64,000 nt of DNA, from NCBI GenBank assembly GCA_020636315.1, contig JACJYA010000008.1:62001-126000 (forward strand), given 5' to 3'. The notes beneath the pieces are model-generated. The model did no database searches. It worked only from the letters and a program-made list of their open reading frames with translations, and had not been told where the DNA came from. How positions within the stretch are numbered: the first letter of the stretch is position 1; each line of letters starts with the position of its first letter. Positions 1 to 8,611 of the stretch are shown here, piece by piece. The stretch is from Lewinellaceae bacterium. GTDB lineage: Bacteria > Bacteroidota > Bacteroidia > Chitinophagales > Saprospiraceae. The translations under genes were made by a program, and so were the position numbers.

Positions 1-1
1 T

Positions 2-322
2 TGTTATCCCACCCGGGAGCTGCACCAACTCCTGATCGAACTCGACCGAAAATCCCAGCTTTATTTACATTACCGCCGCCTTTTGTTCCTGTTGGGAGCA
101 ACGGCCACCCTCTGGATCGCGCTGTGCTTTGTTTTTCAAAACCTGAAATTCGGGATCGGGATCTATTTTACCTTGATCATGATCCCCCTTTCCATCCTTG
201 CTTTCACCGCAGGCTCCATCTATATCAACCACCGGTTCCGCTCGGCCAGAAATGCCCACCGCATCGAAGGGATCATCGTAGAAGAACTGGAGCGCCGGAA
301 AAAAGATGCTTCTATTTTTTAA
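2..322 (+). CDS. Small membrane protein, 5' truncated by the window edge
   Basis: The reading frame is open from the first bases of the window, so the start lies outside; 106 residues are visible. After about 27 basic and polar residues there are two hydrophobic segments, roughly residues 27-45 (LFLLGATATLWIALCFVF) and 52-72, then a basic, charged tail rich in Arg, Glu and Lys that ends EELERRKKDASIF. This looks like a two-helix inner-membrane protein with a cytoplasmic tail. I do not recognise a family. The sigma-54 activator begins 200 bp downstream on the same strand, without obvious coupling. Confidence 0.6.
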   Translation, partial: CYPTRELHQLLIELDRKSQLYLHYRRLLFLLGATATLWIALCFVFQNLKFGIGIYFTLIMIPLSILAFTAGSIYINHRFRSARNAHRIEGIIVEELERRKKDASIF

Positions 323-522
323 CGTGTATCCAAATTCCGTTTCGCGCCATTTGCTTTTTTTCTGGATATCATACCCGGCCGGCAGCGTTTTGCCGGCAAA
401 TGCGAAACTGTTTTAGTATCTTATTGTTATGTTCCTACGGGTAAGAGGGAGGGGCCATCCTCCATTTTCCTTGAAGAACAGAATGGTTTTTCCTAGTCCC
501 AAATGCCTTTTAAACCACCATT

Positions 523-2706
523 ATGGATTTTTCTCCCCAACAATTACTTGGCCTTCAGGCTCCCGAAATTAAAGCACTCCCCGCCTATCAAAAGATGCTG
601 GAACCCTACGGACTGGGCACCCTGTTGCTGGATGAGCATGGAAAGATCCATGAAGCTTCTCCTCAAATAGCCTGCAACCTGGGGTATGACCAGGAAACGC
701 TGAAGAATAAAAGGATCTTCGAGATCGACCCGCACATGAGCGTACTCCGCTGGAAGAAACTCTGGAAGGAACTGAGCCAGCAGGAGATGCTTACCCTGGA
801 AACCGAGCACATGACCACCGAGGAGATGCTGCTGCCGGTAAAACTGCAGGCGGTGATGGTTCGGGAAGGCGGCCAAAGCTTTTGCCTGGCCAGTGTTGAA
901 AACCTTATGGACTCCAGCCGATACAAGGACCTGCTCAGGCTGGCTACAAAGGTCAGCAAAGTCGGAGCATGGGAATGGGACCTCGTCAAAGACGCCCTCC
1001 TGATCTCGGAAGAGATCTACCCCATCCTGGAATTAAAAGCGGAAGACAAAAAACTCTCCGGAAAGGCTGGCGCTAAGCGCTTCCTTAAAGAGATCCTGCA
1101 CGCCAAAGAATACGAAGTCCTCAAAAACCTGCTGCGCAAGGCCAGCCGGGACGGACAGCCCTTCGAAAAAGAACTGCAACTCCACCTTCCTTCCGGAGCC
1201 CACAAAAGAATCGTCCTCAAAGTGGTGCCCGTACAATCCGAACTACAAACCATCCGGATTTATGGTACGTTGCAGGATATCTCCTCCCTGGCCGCCAGAA
1301 ACGAAGACCTGCACCTTACCCAGTTCACCCTCGACCACGCCCGGGAAATGATCTTCTGGGAAAAAGCGGACGGGTCTTTCTCCTATGCCAATAATGCAGC
1401 TACCGAAAAGCTGGGGTTTTCCAGGGATGAACTCCTGGAACTCACCGTTCGGGACATTGTCCATGACTATTCGGACGAGGAAAGAAATGAGGCCTGGGAA
1501 ACGCTCCGCGAACAAGGGGAGGCGGAATTGGAGACCACTCTGCGGGCCAAAGACGGCAGCCTCATCCCGATTTACTGCTCGATGAACTTTATCCACTATA
1601 AAGGGCAGGAGATCAACTGCATATTCGCCCGCGACTGGCGCAAGAAAAAGCAAAGTGAAGAAGAACTAAACAATGCGCTGAAAAAAGTCCGGGAGCTGTC
1701 GGAAAAGCTCCGGGAAGAAAACACCCTTCTAAAAGAGGAGATCAACATCAACTACAACTTCAACAACATCATCAGCCAGTCGAAAAATTATAAAAGGGTT
1801 TTACAACAGGTAGAACAAGTTGCCTCCACAGATGCTACCGTGCTGATCATAGGCGAGACGGGCACCGGAAAAGAGTTGCTGGCCCGCGCCATCCACAAAC
1901 TCAGCAAACGCGACGAACAGCCGCTGATAAAGGTCAACTGCGCCGGACTACCCAAAGAACTGATCGAAAGCGAACTGTTCGGCCATGAAAAAGGGGCGTT
2001 TACCGGCGCTTACCAGCAAAAAAAAGGCCGTTTTGAGCTGGCTCACGGAGGAACCATCTTTCTGGACGAGATCGGGGAGATGCCTTTCTCGCTTCAGTCC
2101 AAACTCCTGAGGGTCCTGCAGGAAGGAGAATTCGAACGCGTGGGGGGCACCAAGACCATCAAAGCCGATACCCGCGTCATTGCAGCCACCAACCGCGACC
2201 TCGAAAAAATGGTGATGGACGGCGAATTTCGCGAAGACCTCTTCTACCGGCTCAACGTCTTTCCCATCTACAACATCCCCCTGCGGGAACGCCGGGAAGA
2301 TATCCCCATCCTGGTGCGGCACTTTGCTGAAAAATACAGCGAGGCCTCCGGAAAAACCATTGAGGCCATTCCCTCAGGCGGCATGGGAAGGCTGATGGAA
2401 TACGACTTTCCCGGAAACATCAGAGAACTGGAAAACATCATCGAAAGGGCGGTGATCCTCAGCCCGGGAAAAACGCTCAACCTGGAGGACAGCCTGCCCA
2501 AAAAGCGGGATAACGGAAAGGCGGATGACGGCTTCTTCAGGTCTTTCGAAGAAATGCAGCGCGATCACATCATCGAGGCCCTGGAACGCACCAACTGGCG
2601 GGTCACCGGACCCAAAGGCGCCGCCCGGCTCCTCAGGATGAACGGCAGGACGCTGGCTTCCAAAATGCGCCGCCTAGATATCCGCCGGGAAGACTTCGTT
2701 AATTAA
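523..2706 (+). CDS. Sigma-54-dependent activator with three PAS domains
   Basis: A 727-residue enhancer-binding protein of the NtrC/FhlA type. Three PAS-like sensor segments lie at about residues 25-130, 140-255 and 265-380, followed by a coiled-coil linker (385-420). The AAA+ sigma-54 interaction domain spans about 422-650. It has Walker A GETGTGKE (444-451), the sigma-54 contact loop GAFTGA (491-496) and Walker B ending FLDEIGE (D515/E516). A Fis-type helix-turn-helix occupies roughly 680-725. There is no receiver domain, so the signal probably enters through the PAS domains rather than by phosphorelay. All motifs needed for ATP-driven opening of sigma-54 promoters are intact. No histidine kinase is adjacent, and the target genes are unknown. 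The ATG start gives a full first PAS domain. Confidence 0.93.
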   Translation: MDFSPQQLLGLQAPEIKALPAYQKMLEPYGLGTLLLDEHGKIHEASPQIACNLGYDQETLKNKRIFEIDPHMSVLRWKKLWKELSQQEMLTLETEHMTTEEMLLPVKLQAVMVREGGQSFCLASVENLMDSSRYKDLLRLATKVSKVGAWEWDLVKDALLISEEIYPILELKAEDKKLSGKAGAKRFLKEILHAKEYEVLKNLLRKASRDGQPFEKELQLHLPSGAHKRIVLKVVPVQSELQTIRIYGTLQDISSLAARNEDLHLTQFTLDHAREMIFWEKADGSFSYANNAATEKLGFSRDELLELTVRDIVHDYSDEERNEAWETLREQGEAELETTLRAKDGSLIPIYCSMNFIHYKGQEINCIFARDWRKKKQSEEELNNALKKVRELSEKLREENTLLKEEININYNFNNIISQSKNYKRVLQQVEQVASTDATVLIIGETGTGKELLARAIHKLSKRDEQPLIKVNCAGLPKELIESELFGHEKGAFTGAYQQKKGRFELAHGGTIFLDEIGEMPFSLQSKLLRVLQEGEFERVGGTKTIKADTRVIAATNRDLEKMVMDGEFREDLFYRLNVFPIYNIPLRERREDIPILVRHFAEKYSEASGKTIEAIPSGGMGRLMEYDFPGNIRELENIIERAVILSPGKTLNLEDSLPKKRDNGKADDGFFRSFEEMQRDHIIEALERTNWRVTGPKGAARLLRMNGRTLASKMRRLDIRREDFVN

Positions 2707-2710
2707 CGGG

Positions 2711-2742
2711 AGGTTTGAGGTTGAGGTTGAGGCTGAGGCCGA
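2711..2742. repeat. GAGGTT hexamer tandem repeat
   Basis: Consecutive units GAGGTT, GAGGTT, GAGGCT and GAGGCC are read directly, preceded by one imperfect unit. The repeat lies a few bases after the stop codon of the sigma-54 activator. Confidence 0.7.
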
Positions 2743-2840
2743 AGAGCGCCCGGGGAAAGGAATATTTTATCCATTTTGCTTCGTTTGCCAATCCTGTCCC
2801 CTCAATCTCAACTTTAGCCTAGGGTAAACCGCTGGTATTC

Positions 2841-2923
2841 AGTCCCCGTCTTCGCTTTTGCTTAGCCGGGTAAAATTCGCCAATTCATTAATTTTTACCC
2901 GGCTTGAAAGAGACGGGCAGTCC
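2841..2923. repeat. Long stem-loop upstream of dps
   Basis: AGCCGGGTAAAA at 2864-2875 is matched by TTTTACCCGGCTT at 2893-2905, giving a 12-bp inner stem. A second block, CCCGTC at 2845-2850, pairs with GACGGG at 2912-2917, and further flanking bases are partly complementary. The 17-base loop is AT-rich. No T-tract follows the outer arm, so a simple terminator for the upstream gene is not the obvious reading. A structured leader or binding site for dps, 80 bp downstream, is possible. Confidence 0.55.
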
Positions 2924-3003
2924 AAACTTACAGGTAAAATGCAGTGAACATCCCTTCCAACTCTTCCGTTCTATAAACGAAGCAATAAAATAAAAAACTC
3001 ATT

Positions 3004-3492
3004 ATGAATTACTTAGGAATGAAAAGGAATGACGTATCAAAAACCGTCAGCCAGCTCAACCTACTGTTAGCCAATTACCACGTGTATTATCAGAACCTGC
3101 GCAGCTTCCACTGGAATGTGAGTGGAGAGAACTTCTTCGACCTTCACAACAAGTTCGAAGAACTGTATGACGACGCCCGGGCCAAGATCGACGAAATCGC
3201 CGAACGGGTGCTGACGCTCCGCCTGCGCCCCCTCAGTAAGATGTCAGACTACCTGAAGACATCGGCAATCGATGAAGCCGAAGGTTTCGCAAATGACTAT
3301 GAGATGGTGAATATCGTACTCGAAAACCACCAGATCCTCATAGAAAATATGCGCAACGTAATTCACGCCGCAGATGCAATCGGCGATGAAGGCACCATTG
3401 ATATGATCAGTGGCTTTCTCAGCAGCCTGGAGAAGAAAAGCTGGATGCTGGATGCGTGGAGGGCCAGGCAGGAAGAACCCGCCATGGTATAA
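3004..3492 (+). CDS. dps: Dps-family ferritin-like DNA protection protein
   Basis: A 162-residue protein of normal Dps length. The ferroxidase ligands are all present at the family spacing: H36 (in FHWNVSG), H48 and E52 in one subunit region, and D63 and E67 (IDEIAER) in the next helix. Family members form a dodecameric shell that oxidises ferrous iron with hydrogen peroxide and stores it, shielding DNA during starvation or oxidative stress. The N-terminus is short with few lysines, so direct DNA binding through a Lys-rich tail is uncertain. The gene stands alone, with a strong stem-loop upstream and a clear intrinsic terminator 15 bp after the stop. It is probably stress regulated, but no OxyR site was identified. 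Confidence 0.93.
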   Translation: MNYLGMKRNDVSKTVSQLNLLLANYHVYYQNLRSFHWNVSGENFFDLHNKFEELYDDARAKIDEIAERVLTLRLRPLSKMSDYLKTSAIDEAEGFANDYEMVNIVLENHQILIENMRNVIHAADAIGDEGTIDMISGFLSSLEKKSWMLDAWRARQEEPAMV

Positions 3493-3506
3493 CATTCCGG
3501 AAAAAC

Positions 3507-3535
3507 GGGAAGGCCGCGCCTTCCCTTTCTTTTTT
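3507..3535 (+). terminator. Intrinsic terminator after dps
   Basis: A perfect 8-bp stem, GGGAAGGC with GCCTTCCC, closes on a 3-base loop and is followed by a pyrimidine tract dominated by T. It lies between dps and the next gene on the same strand. Confidence 0.82.
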
Positions 3536-3554
3536 ATCATGCAAATGCCCGATT

Positions 3555-3890
3555 ATGAAGATCAACAGATATACTACAGTAGTGCATGCTGTTGAAGGCC
3601 TGAAGCAAAGAGGTTACATCACAGAATTCAAACTGGACAAGGAGAGCAACAGGATGCAGAGCCTGAAAAGTAAAAAATTCTATCGCCCGGCGGATATGGA
3701 AATCGTTGAATATCACCGCTTCGAAGGCATTTCCAACCCCAGCGATATGTCTATTGTTTTTGCCATTGAAACCAACGACGGGAATAAAGGGATCGTCGTA
3801 TCCACCTACGGTATGTATGCGGAAATGAAGATGGTCGAATTCATGGACAAGGTTAAGATCAAAGAACGCAGCGCCGGGGCCAACAGCTGA
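3555..3890 (+). CDS. Small conserved Bacteroidota protein, function unknown
   Basis: The frame is open from 3456, but the first 33 codons overlap dps and its terminator. The ATG at 3555 (MKINRYTTVV) gives a 111-residue protein typical of this family. Seen features: a start with VEGLKQRGYITEF, then a central RFEGISNPSD and VFAIETNDGNKGIVVSTYG segment. This matches a family of roughly 100-residue Bacteroidota proteins often mislabelled as phosphoribosylpyrophosphate synthetase. No PRPP-synthetase motif is present and the length is far too short for that enzyme. It sits between two intrinsic terminators, so it is probably transcribed on its own. Its function is unknown. Confidence 0.82.
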   Translation: MKINRYTTVVHAVEGLKQRGYITEFKLDKESNRMQSLKSKKFYRPADMEIVEYHRFEGISNPSDMSIVFAIETNDGNKGIVVSTYGMYAEMKMVEFMDKVKIKERSAGANS

Positions 3891-3930
3891 CCCGGCGGAA
3901 AAAATAATTTTGAATACCGCTGGCCCAAAG

Positions 3931-3967
3931 GAAGGTGGAGAGGAATGATTTTCTTCCACCTTTTTTT
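3931..3967 (+). terminator. Intrinsic terminator before the AI-2E-type permease
   Basis: AAGGTGGA pairs with TCCACCTT around a loop of about 14 bases, followed directly by a run of T. It ends transcription of the small conserved gene upstream. Confidence 0.75.
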
Positions 3968-4042
3968 ATGTGTTCCTACTAAAAGAACTTTGCCAACTTG
4001 GCCGCCCTGATTATATTCAATCCCAAAAAAGCCCATATAAGC

Positions 4043-5179
4043 ATGAGCAATATCAATATTAACCTGCAGCGCATCGCCTATCTGCTGGTGATCCTGGCCA
4101 TCAGCACCTACGTCATCATTATTGGCAAAAGCCTTCTGGTGCCGGTGGCGTTTTCAGCCCTTTTCTCCTTTTTGCTCCTGCCGATCTGCCGCAGGATCGA
4201 GAAATGGATCCCTTACCGGCCGGCTGCCATTTTCCTCTCCATGTTCATTGCGCTGCTTCCCATTTTGTTTGCCATCGGTTTATTTTCCTATCAGCTGACC
4301 ACCGTTCTTCAGGATATGCCCTCGATCACCGGGCAATTGAAAGCCGGAGTCAGCCACCTGTTCAACCTGGCCGAACGCCACCTGTCACTCGACTCCAGCA
4401 GCCTCGAAGAATGGATGCGCACCAACCTCACCACCATCCTGGACACCCCGCTGCAACTGCTGGGAGACAGCCTCACTTCCTCCACCGCAATACTGGCCGG
4501 CTTATTGCTTACGCTCTTGTTCACCTTTTTTGCCCTTTTGTACCGTACGGCCTTTAAGAATTTCGCCCTCACCCAGTTTCCCAGAGCCGTCAGGGAAGAA
4601 GCCGGCAACATCATGGGGCAGGTTCAACACGTCGCCCAGGAATACCTCTACGGCTTGATGCTGGTCATTCTCATCCTGGGCGTGCTCAACAGCCTGGGGC
4701 TCTGGGCGATCGGGATCAATTACGCCCCCTTCTGGGGTTTTCTGGCGGCTTTTCTCGCCATCATCCCGTATATCGGGACAACACTCGGCGGTTTTTTCCC
4801 CTTTATTTATGCCATCGCCACCACCGGCACTTTCTGGCAGCCCGCCGCGGTGGTCCTGTTGTACGCCAGCGTGCAGGTCATGGAAGGCAACCTCATCACG
4901 CCCAAAATAGTCGGGAGCAGCGTCAGCATCAACCCCATGGCCGCCATTTTTTCCCTCTTCGCCGGCGGGCTGATCTGGGGCATCTCGGGCCTCATCCTGG
5001 CCCTGCCCATCATCGCCATTATTAAGGTGGTGATGGACCACATTACGGTCCTGCAGCCTTTCAGCGAGTTGCTGGGCAGCGGGTTGTCCAGGAAAAGTGA
5101 TATTTTCTTCGAGAAGTACGATAAGGAAGAATACCGATTCATCAATTATTTCAGCGAACGGCGAAGGAGGAACCTTTGA
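4043..5179 (+). CDS. AI-2E family (PerM/TqsA-type) membrane permease
   Basis: A 378-residue polytopic membrane protein. I chose the ATG at 4043 (MSNININLQRIAYLL); a longer in-frame TTG at 3998 adds 15 poorly hydrophobic residues close to the upstream terminator. The family layout is visible: two N-terminal helices (about 10-60), a helix near 70-90, an extramembrane amphipathic stretch (about 95-150), then several C-terminal helices including AIGINYAPFWGFLAAFLAI and IPYIGTTLGGFFPF, typical of the family. The C-terminal tail of about 25 residues is charged. Family members export small molecules, such as AI-2 in E. coli TqsA, or act as Na+/H+ antiporters. The substrate cannot be told from sequence. 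Confidence 0.88.
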   Translation: MSNININLQRIAYLLVILAISTYVIIIGKSLLVPVAFSALFSFLLLPICRRIEKWIPYRPAAIFLSMFIALLPILFAIGLFSYQLTTVLQDMPSITGQLKAGVSHLFNLAERHLSLDSSSLEEWMRTNLTTILDTPLQLLGDSLTSSTAILAGLLLTLLFTFFALLYRTAFKNFALTQFPRAVREEAGNIMGQVQHVAQEYLYGLMLVILILGVLNSLGLWAIGINYAPFWGFLAAFLAIIPYIGTTLGGFFPFIYAIATTGTFWQPAAVVLLYASVQVMEGNLITPKIVGSSVSINPMAAIFSLFAGGLIWGISGLILALPIIAIIKVVMDHITVLQPFSELLGSGLSRKSDIFFEKYDKEEYRFINYFSERRRRNL

Positions 5180-5350
5180 TGGGGCGGAGTTTGAGGTGAA
5201 TGAAGATCAGGAGTACCTGTCCCACCTCATTTCAAAGGGCTTCAAGGTTGCTTGTCTGGCTAAACAAAGTAGCCTTGTCCACCTTGCGCCGAAGAACGTA
5301 TGTCCTTGCCATAGAGGTAAATGCTTCCTCCATCCTGTCCGGCAGCGCCA

Positions 5351-7282
5351 TCAGTTTGAAAACCTCATCCAATTGATGTTCAATAAATAAAGCCCTTCTC
5401 CTTCAAAGGTTAGGAAGAGGTTATTTGTCCCTGAGATCCGTTTGTAAAGGGCACAATTTATTGTCGTCCAGTTTTGCCATCCTCCGGTAGAAGGAACTGT
5501 GCAGGAACCGGCGACCTCTCCGTCAGGAGCATTCAAACGGATCCGGATCACCCCTCCTTTTTCACCACTCGACACCCTTGCGGAGAAAGAGCTCATGCCA
5601 TTAGAGCCAAAGTCGATGTTATCATACCGCACCCAATCCCCGTTGTTGATCCATCCCAGGTATTGCCCTCCTTCGCTGCAATTGTCCACCGCGACATGAG
5701 GGGAAAAGCCGTTGAGCCGCTCTGCTTCTAAAAAGACCTCACTGACAGCAGAATATTCAACGACTTTAAATATAAACCAGCCACCAAAACCGTCTTTGTA
5801 ATAATTAGAAAAATGGCCGATTAATTTATCCCAGCCACTGCCGTAATAGGCCGATACCAAAAACATGTAATAAGTATTTCCGTAGTTGGCTGCAAGGCCA
5901 GGAGAAATACTGGTTCCGGAAATATTAAAGTCCTTTTCATCGATCCGGGTATTGGAAGCTCCATCCATTAACAGGATACGAACCTGGTACGCCGTTGCTC
6001 CCGGTACAGGGTCCCATTCAAATACCGAAGCGCTGGGATAAATGGGGCCTTTGTACAATACTTCAGGCGGGTCCTGAGTGAAAGTCCTTTCTTTCTGGTT
6101 ATCGACCGGTTTTTTAAGGTGGATGGAATGCACAACATGCAGGCCCCTGTAAATATTTTTATCATGAGGAGCAACAACAATGTCTTCATTTAATCCGGAA
6201 AGGTAGGAGATAAAGTCTCCACCTGAAGTTTTGTGAAAAGGGTAACCGGATTCAACTTTTACAAAAGGGGTATATTTTCCGGAGGGAACATTGTAAATGG
6301 TATAATTACCGGTATTGGGGTCGTAGTCAAAATCAACAGGCACCTCTTTTCTGGTTTCTACTTCCATCAACCTGATAATAGCCTTAGCTTTGGAATAATT
6401 GGAAAGCAAGCCAATCGGCGGGGAGCCGTATCCCCCGTAAAATATTTGGCCGCTTATGGTTGCTCCCTCTCCTCCGTAGAACCGGCTGGGGTCCATACTC
6501 GAGGGTGCGGCAAAAAGGTCATAGAGGTTCATCTGCCGCAAAGAATGTAAAGCATTCGCATTACCGGCATAACTCACGGATGACAGCTGAATGTCTTTAT
6601 AAGGTATTATCCAGTTCAACAATGCAAGCCCCCCTTTTAGCCCTCCATCGGCGACCCCGACGATCTGCCCGTTCTGGTTGAGCAGGGGCGCACCGGAGTG
6701 TCCCGGAATAAGAGGGTCTCCGCGGACTAACAATACCTTGATCCCGCAATTTGGGCTCCTCCGTTGTTCACACATTTTTCTGACCTCCTGATGCCACACC
6801 CCCAGCCCGACTAAAGGGTCGATGTGATAACTTACAGGGCTGGCTCTCTGAATAAGAACCCCGTCAGGGTATCCTACCACCTGGAGTTGGTCCCTGGAAA
6901 GGTCATAACCAGTACCTTTAAGAGGCTGGCCTGGAATATCCTGCAGTTTCCTGGAAGCCAGGAACGCAATGTCCCTGTCTATATCCACCGCGACCAGGGC
7001 CAGGTCATCCAGATAAATTCCGTCCTTTTCTCCTCCCTGAGCAGCAGAGCACCTTCTGCATCCTGCCACTCCATGCAGGGCAGTGATCACCCCCTCCTGG
7101 CCATTCCACTGAGCCCGGAACCCGGTCTGGACAAACCCCTTCCCTCCCTCACAACCTGTGAGCAGAATCCTGAATACAGCAGGGTTCTCTCCTGCTGAAA
7201 GCGCCTGGAGAAATAAAAAGAACAGAAAAAGAACCACCAGGCTGATAGGCGGCCTTCCATCATTTTTGAAAAAGGTTTTCAT
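5351..7282 (-). CDS. Exported trypsin-like serine protease with C-terminal CBM6-type domain
   Basis: 643 residues. A signal peptide (about 1-30, ending LQALSAG) precedes a chymotrypsin-fold protease domain (about 35-235). The apparent catalytic triad is H70 (ITALHGVAG), D104 (DIDRDIAFL) and S196 (PGHSGAPLL), so it should be active. Residues about 275-375 look like a carboxypeptidase-regulatory/beta-sandwich module (NVPSGKYTPFVKVESGYPF), and about 400-500 like an Fn3-type sandwich. The last 130 residues match a CBM6 carbohydrate-binding fold (FLEAERLNG, then YLGWINNGDWVRYDNIDFG). No T9SS sorting tail is seen. The gene starts 6 bp after a small membrane protein gene, so the two are very likely co-transcribed. 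Confidence 0.88.
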   Translation of the reverse strand: MKTFFKNDGRPPISLVVLFLFFLFLQALSAGENPAVFRILLTGCEGGKGFVQTGFRAQWNGQEGVITALHGVAGCRRCSAAQGGEKDGIYLDDLALVAVDIDRDIAFLASRKLQDIPGQPLKGTGYDLSRDQLQVVGYPDGVLIQRASPVSYHIDPLVGLGVWHQEVRKMCEQRRSPNCGIKVLLVRGDPLIPGHSGAPLLNQNGQIVGVADGGLKGGLALLNWIIPYKDIQLSSVSYAGNANALHSLRQMNLYDLFAAPSSMDPSRFYGGEGATISGQIFYGGYGSPPIGLLSNYSKAKAIIRLMEVETRKEVPVDFDYDPNTGNYTIYNVPSGKYTPFVKVESGYPFHKTSGGDFISYLSGLNEDIVVAPHDKNIYRGLHVVHSIHLKKPVDNQKERTFTQDPPEVLYKGPIYPSASVFEWDPVPGATAYQVRILLMDGASNTRIDEKDFNISGTSISPGLAANYGNTYYMFLVSAYYGSGWDKLIGHFSNYYKDGFGGWFIFKVVEYSAVSEVFLEAERLNGFSPHVAVDNCSEGGQYLGWINNGDWVRYDNIDFGSNGMSSFSARVSSGEKGGVIRIRLNAPDGEVAGSCTVPSTGGWQNWTTINCALYKRISGTNNLFLTFEGEGLYLLNINWMRFSN

Positions 7283-7288
7283 TTTGGT

Positions 7289-7930
7289 TCATTTTGGTTG
7301 ATAATATTGGCAAATGATATCTAAAAAGTAAGCCAGGGTTTCAGGGTCGTCCTTATATCGTTCTACCATCTCTTTAGCCTGCGGGATCTCCTCTGAGGCA
7401 CTCAGTTCCCCCAAAAAGGAAGGGTAGTTTTCAGCAACAGCCTCGCCCAGAATAATATCGCACGATTCCTTGTAATTGCTAAACAGCACACCCTGGCGGA
7501 CTTTGCTTTTGGGCCCGGTGCTTTGCCCCATATCTAAAACCTCTTCCTCATCTGCCGGAGTAATGCCGGCCGTCTCTCTGCTCCGGGGTTCAAAGAGGGC
7601 ATGGGTGCGCGCCATTATACCCGCAGGAGTAGCAAATGCGATTCCCACGATGAGAAGGGCTGCTGGCCTGGCATCGAGATATGAGCTGTTTTTCTCTCCC
7701 GATGCTCCTTTCCAGGGCTTGATTGTTTGCAGCCCTACCACTACACCGGATGCCAGCCCCAGGATGCTGGTAAGAATAGAAGAAGCAACCGGAGCAATTG
7801 TCAATCCCGCCAACCAGCCAATACCCATCCCGATTAATAATACGGAAAGCCCCTGGGCCGCCCCGAAGCCGGGTACTTCCGCCTGAGCCCCATTGTTGTT
7901 TTGGTTTTCTTTTGTTTGGCCTTTTTCCAT
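7289..7930 (-). CDS. Small membrane protein paired with the trypsin-like protease
   Basis: 213 residues with no family I recognise. Residues 1-25 are polar. Hydrophobic Gly/Ala-rich segments follow at about 26-46 and 50-67 (GMGIGWLAGLTIAP, ILGLASGVVVGL), with another near 88-105 (PAALLIVGIAFATPAGIM). The C-terminal 100 residues are soluble and acidic, ending AYFLDIICQYYQPK. It is the first gene of a two-gene minus-strand unit and ends 6 bp before the protease. A membrane sensor or anchor for the protease is one possibility, but nothing in the sequence proves it. Confidence 0.75.
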   Translation of the reverse strand: MEKGQTKENQNNNGAQAEVPGFGAAQGLSVLLIGMGIGWLAGLTIAPVASSILTSILGLASGVVVGLQTIKPWKGASGEKNSSYLDARPAALLIVGIAFATPAGIMARTHALFEPRSRETAGITPADEEEVLDMGQSTGPKSKVRQGVLFSNYKESCDIILGEAVAENYPSFLGELSASEEIPQAKEMVERYKDDPETLAYFLDIICQYYQPK

Positions 7931-8611
7931 ATTGTTCTACCGTTTTTGCCAAAAGCTTCAGATGCCTTATGACTTGCGAATAGCATGAAAAAAAACATCG
8001 GCTCCTGGGGTTTGAAAAATTGATCATTTCTATTCAGGGAGGGAAACTTCGGGATGGGTGTAAAACTGAAAATTTACCAGAATAATTTAGGCTTAAGGTT
8101 TCAATATGGCAATGACGATAGTCAGCTCACGAACGCAACAAACCTCTCCCCCCCCTTTCCCATTGTGACAGCCTGCCCTGGATTCATATAAAAAGACAGT
8201 GGCAACACTCCTGACAAAAATCACCCCTCCCCCTGACAACAGTCATGCACACTTCCGGCAAATTATCTTGAAACTCTTTTGTTTAATAGTATATTTACCC
8301 CACCACAAAGAGCATAGTAGCCGGACCTGTTGAGGTTATGTATTGAGGCTATCTGGATGAGCCTCCCCCCACCCCCTCCGAAGGAGGGGGCTTTTGCTTA
8401 ATGGGAGCTGCAAAGTGGCCGCCAACCCACTGTTTCCAGTTCCTCCTCCTTCGGGGGAGGTGCCGGAGGCGGAGAGCCTGCCCCGTACACGCAGTGTCGG
8501 GGGGGCTTGCTCAGACGAAGCAGCCTTTTGGGATGCCGACTCATACGTAATATAAATCTGTCCGGCTACTTAAGAGAGAGACAGCCCCTTCAGTTAAATG
8601 CAGAAACGCTT
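7931..8611. other. 681-bp intergenic region holding an inverted-repeat element
   Basis: Bases 7931-8315 hold the upstream region of the minus-strand membrane protein and no recognisable gene or exact TAnnTTTG core. Bases 8316-8570 form an inverted-repeat element listed separately. The last 40 bases are the leader of the CPBP protease gene. Confidence 0.55.
8316..8570. repeat. 255-bp inverted-repeat element with AGTAGCCGGAC ends
   Basis: AGTAGCCGGAC at 8316-8326 is exactly matched by its reverse complement at 8560-8570, with partial complementarity extending about 15 bases inward. The interior holds two opposed G/C-rich blocks, one containing CCCCCTCCGAAGGAGGGGG near 8371-8390 and one containing CTCCTTCGGGGGAGG near 8447-8461. 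It codes for nothing convincing. It resembles a non-autonomous mobile element or a foldback repeat. Confidence 0.65.

Larger units (their letters stand above)
2707..3003. other. Intergenic region with a short tandem repeat and a long stem-loop
   Basis: This 297-bp gap has no credible gene. It begins with a GAGGTT-type hexamer repeat (2711-2742) and contains a long imperfect inverted repeat (2841-2923) listed separately. The last 80 bases before dps are AT-rich. They probably hold the dps promoter, although no exact TAnnTTTG core is seen. Confidence 0.5.
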
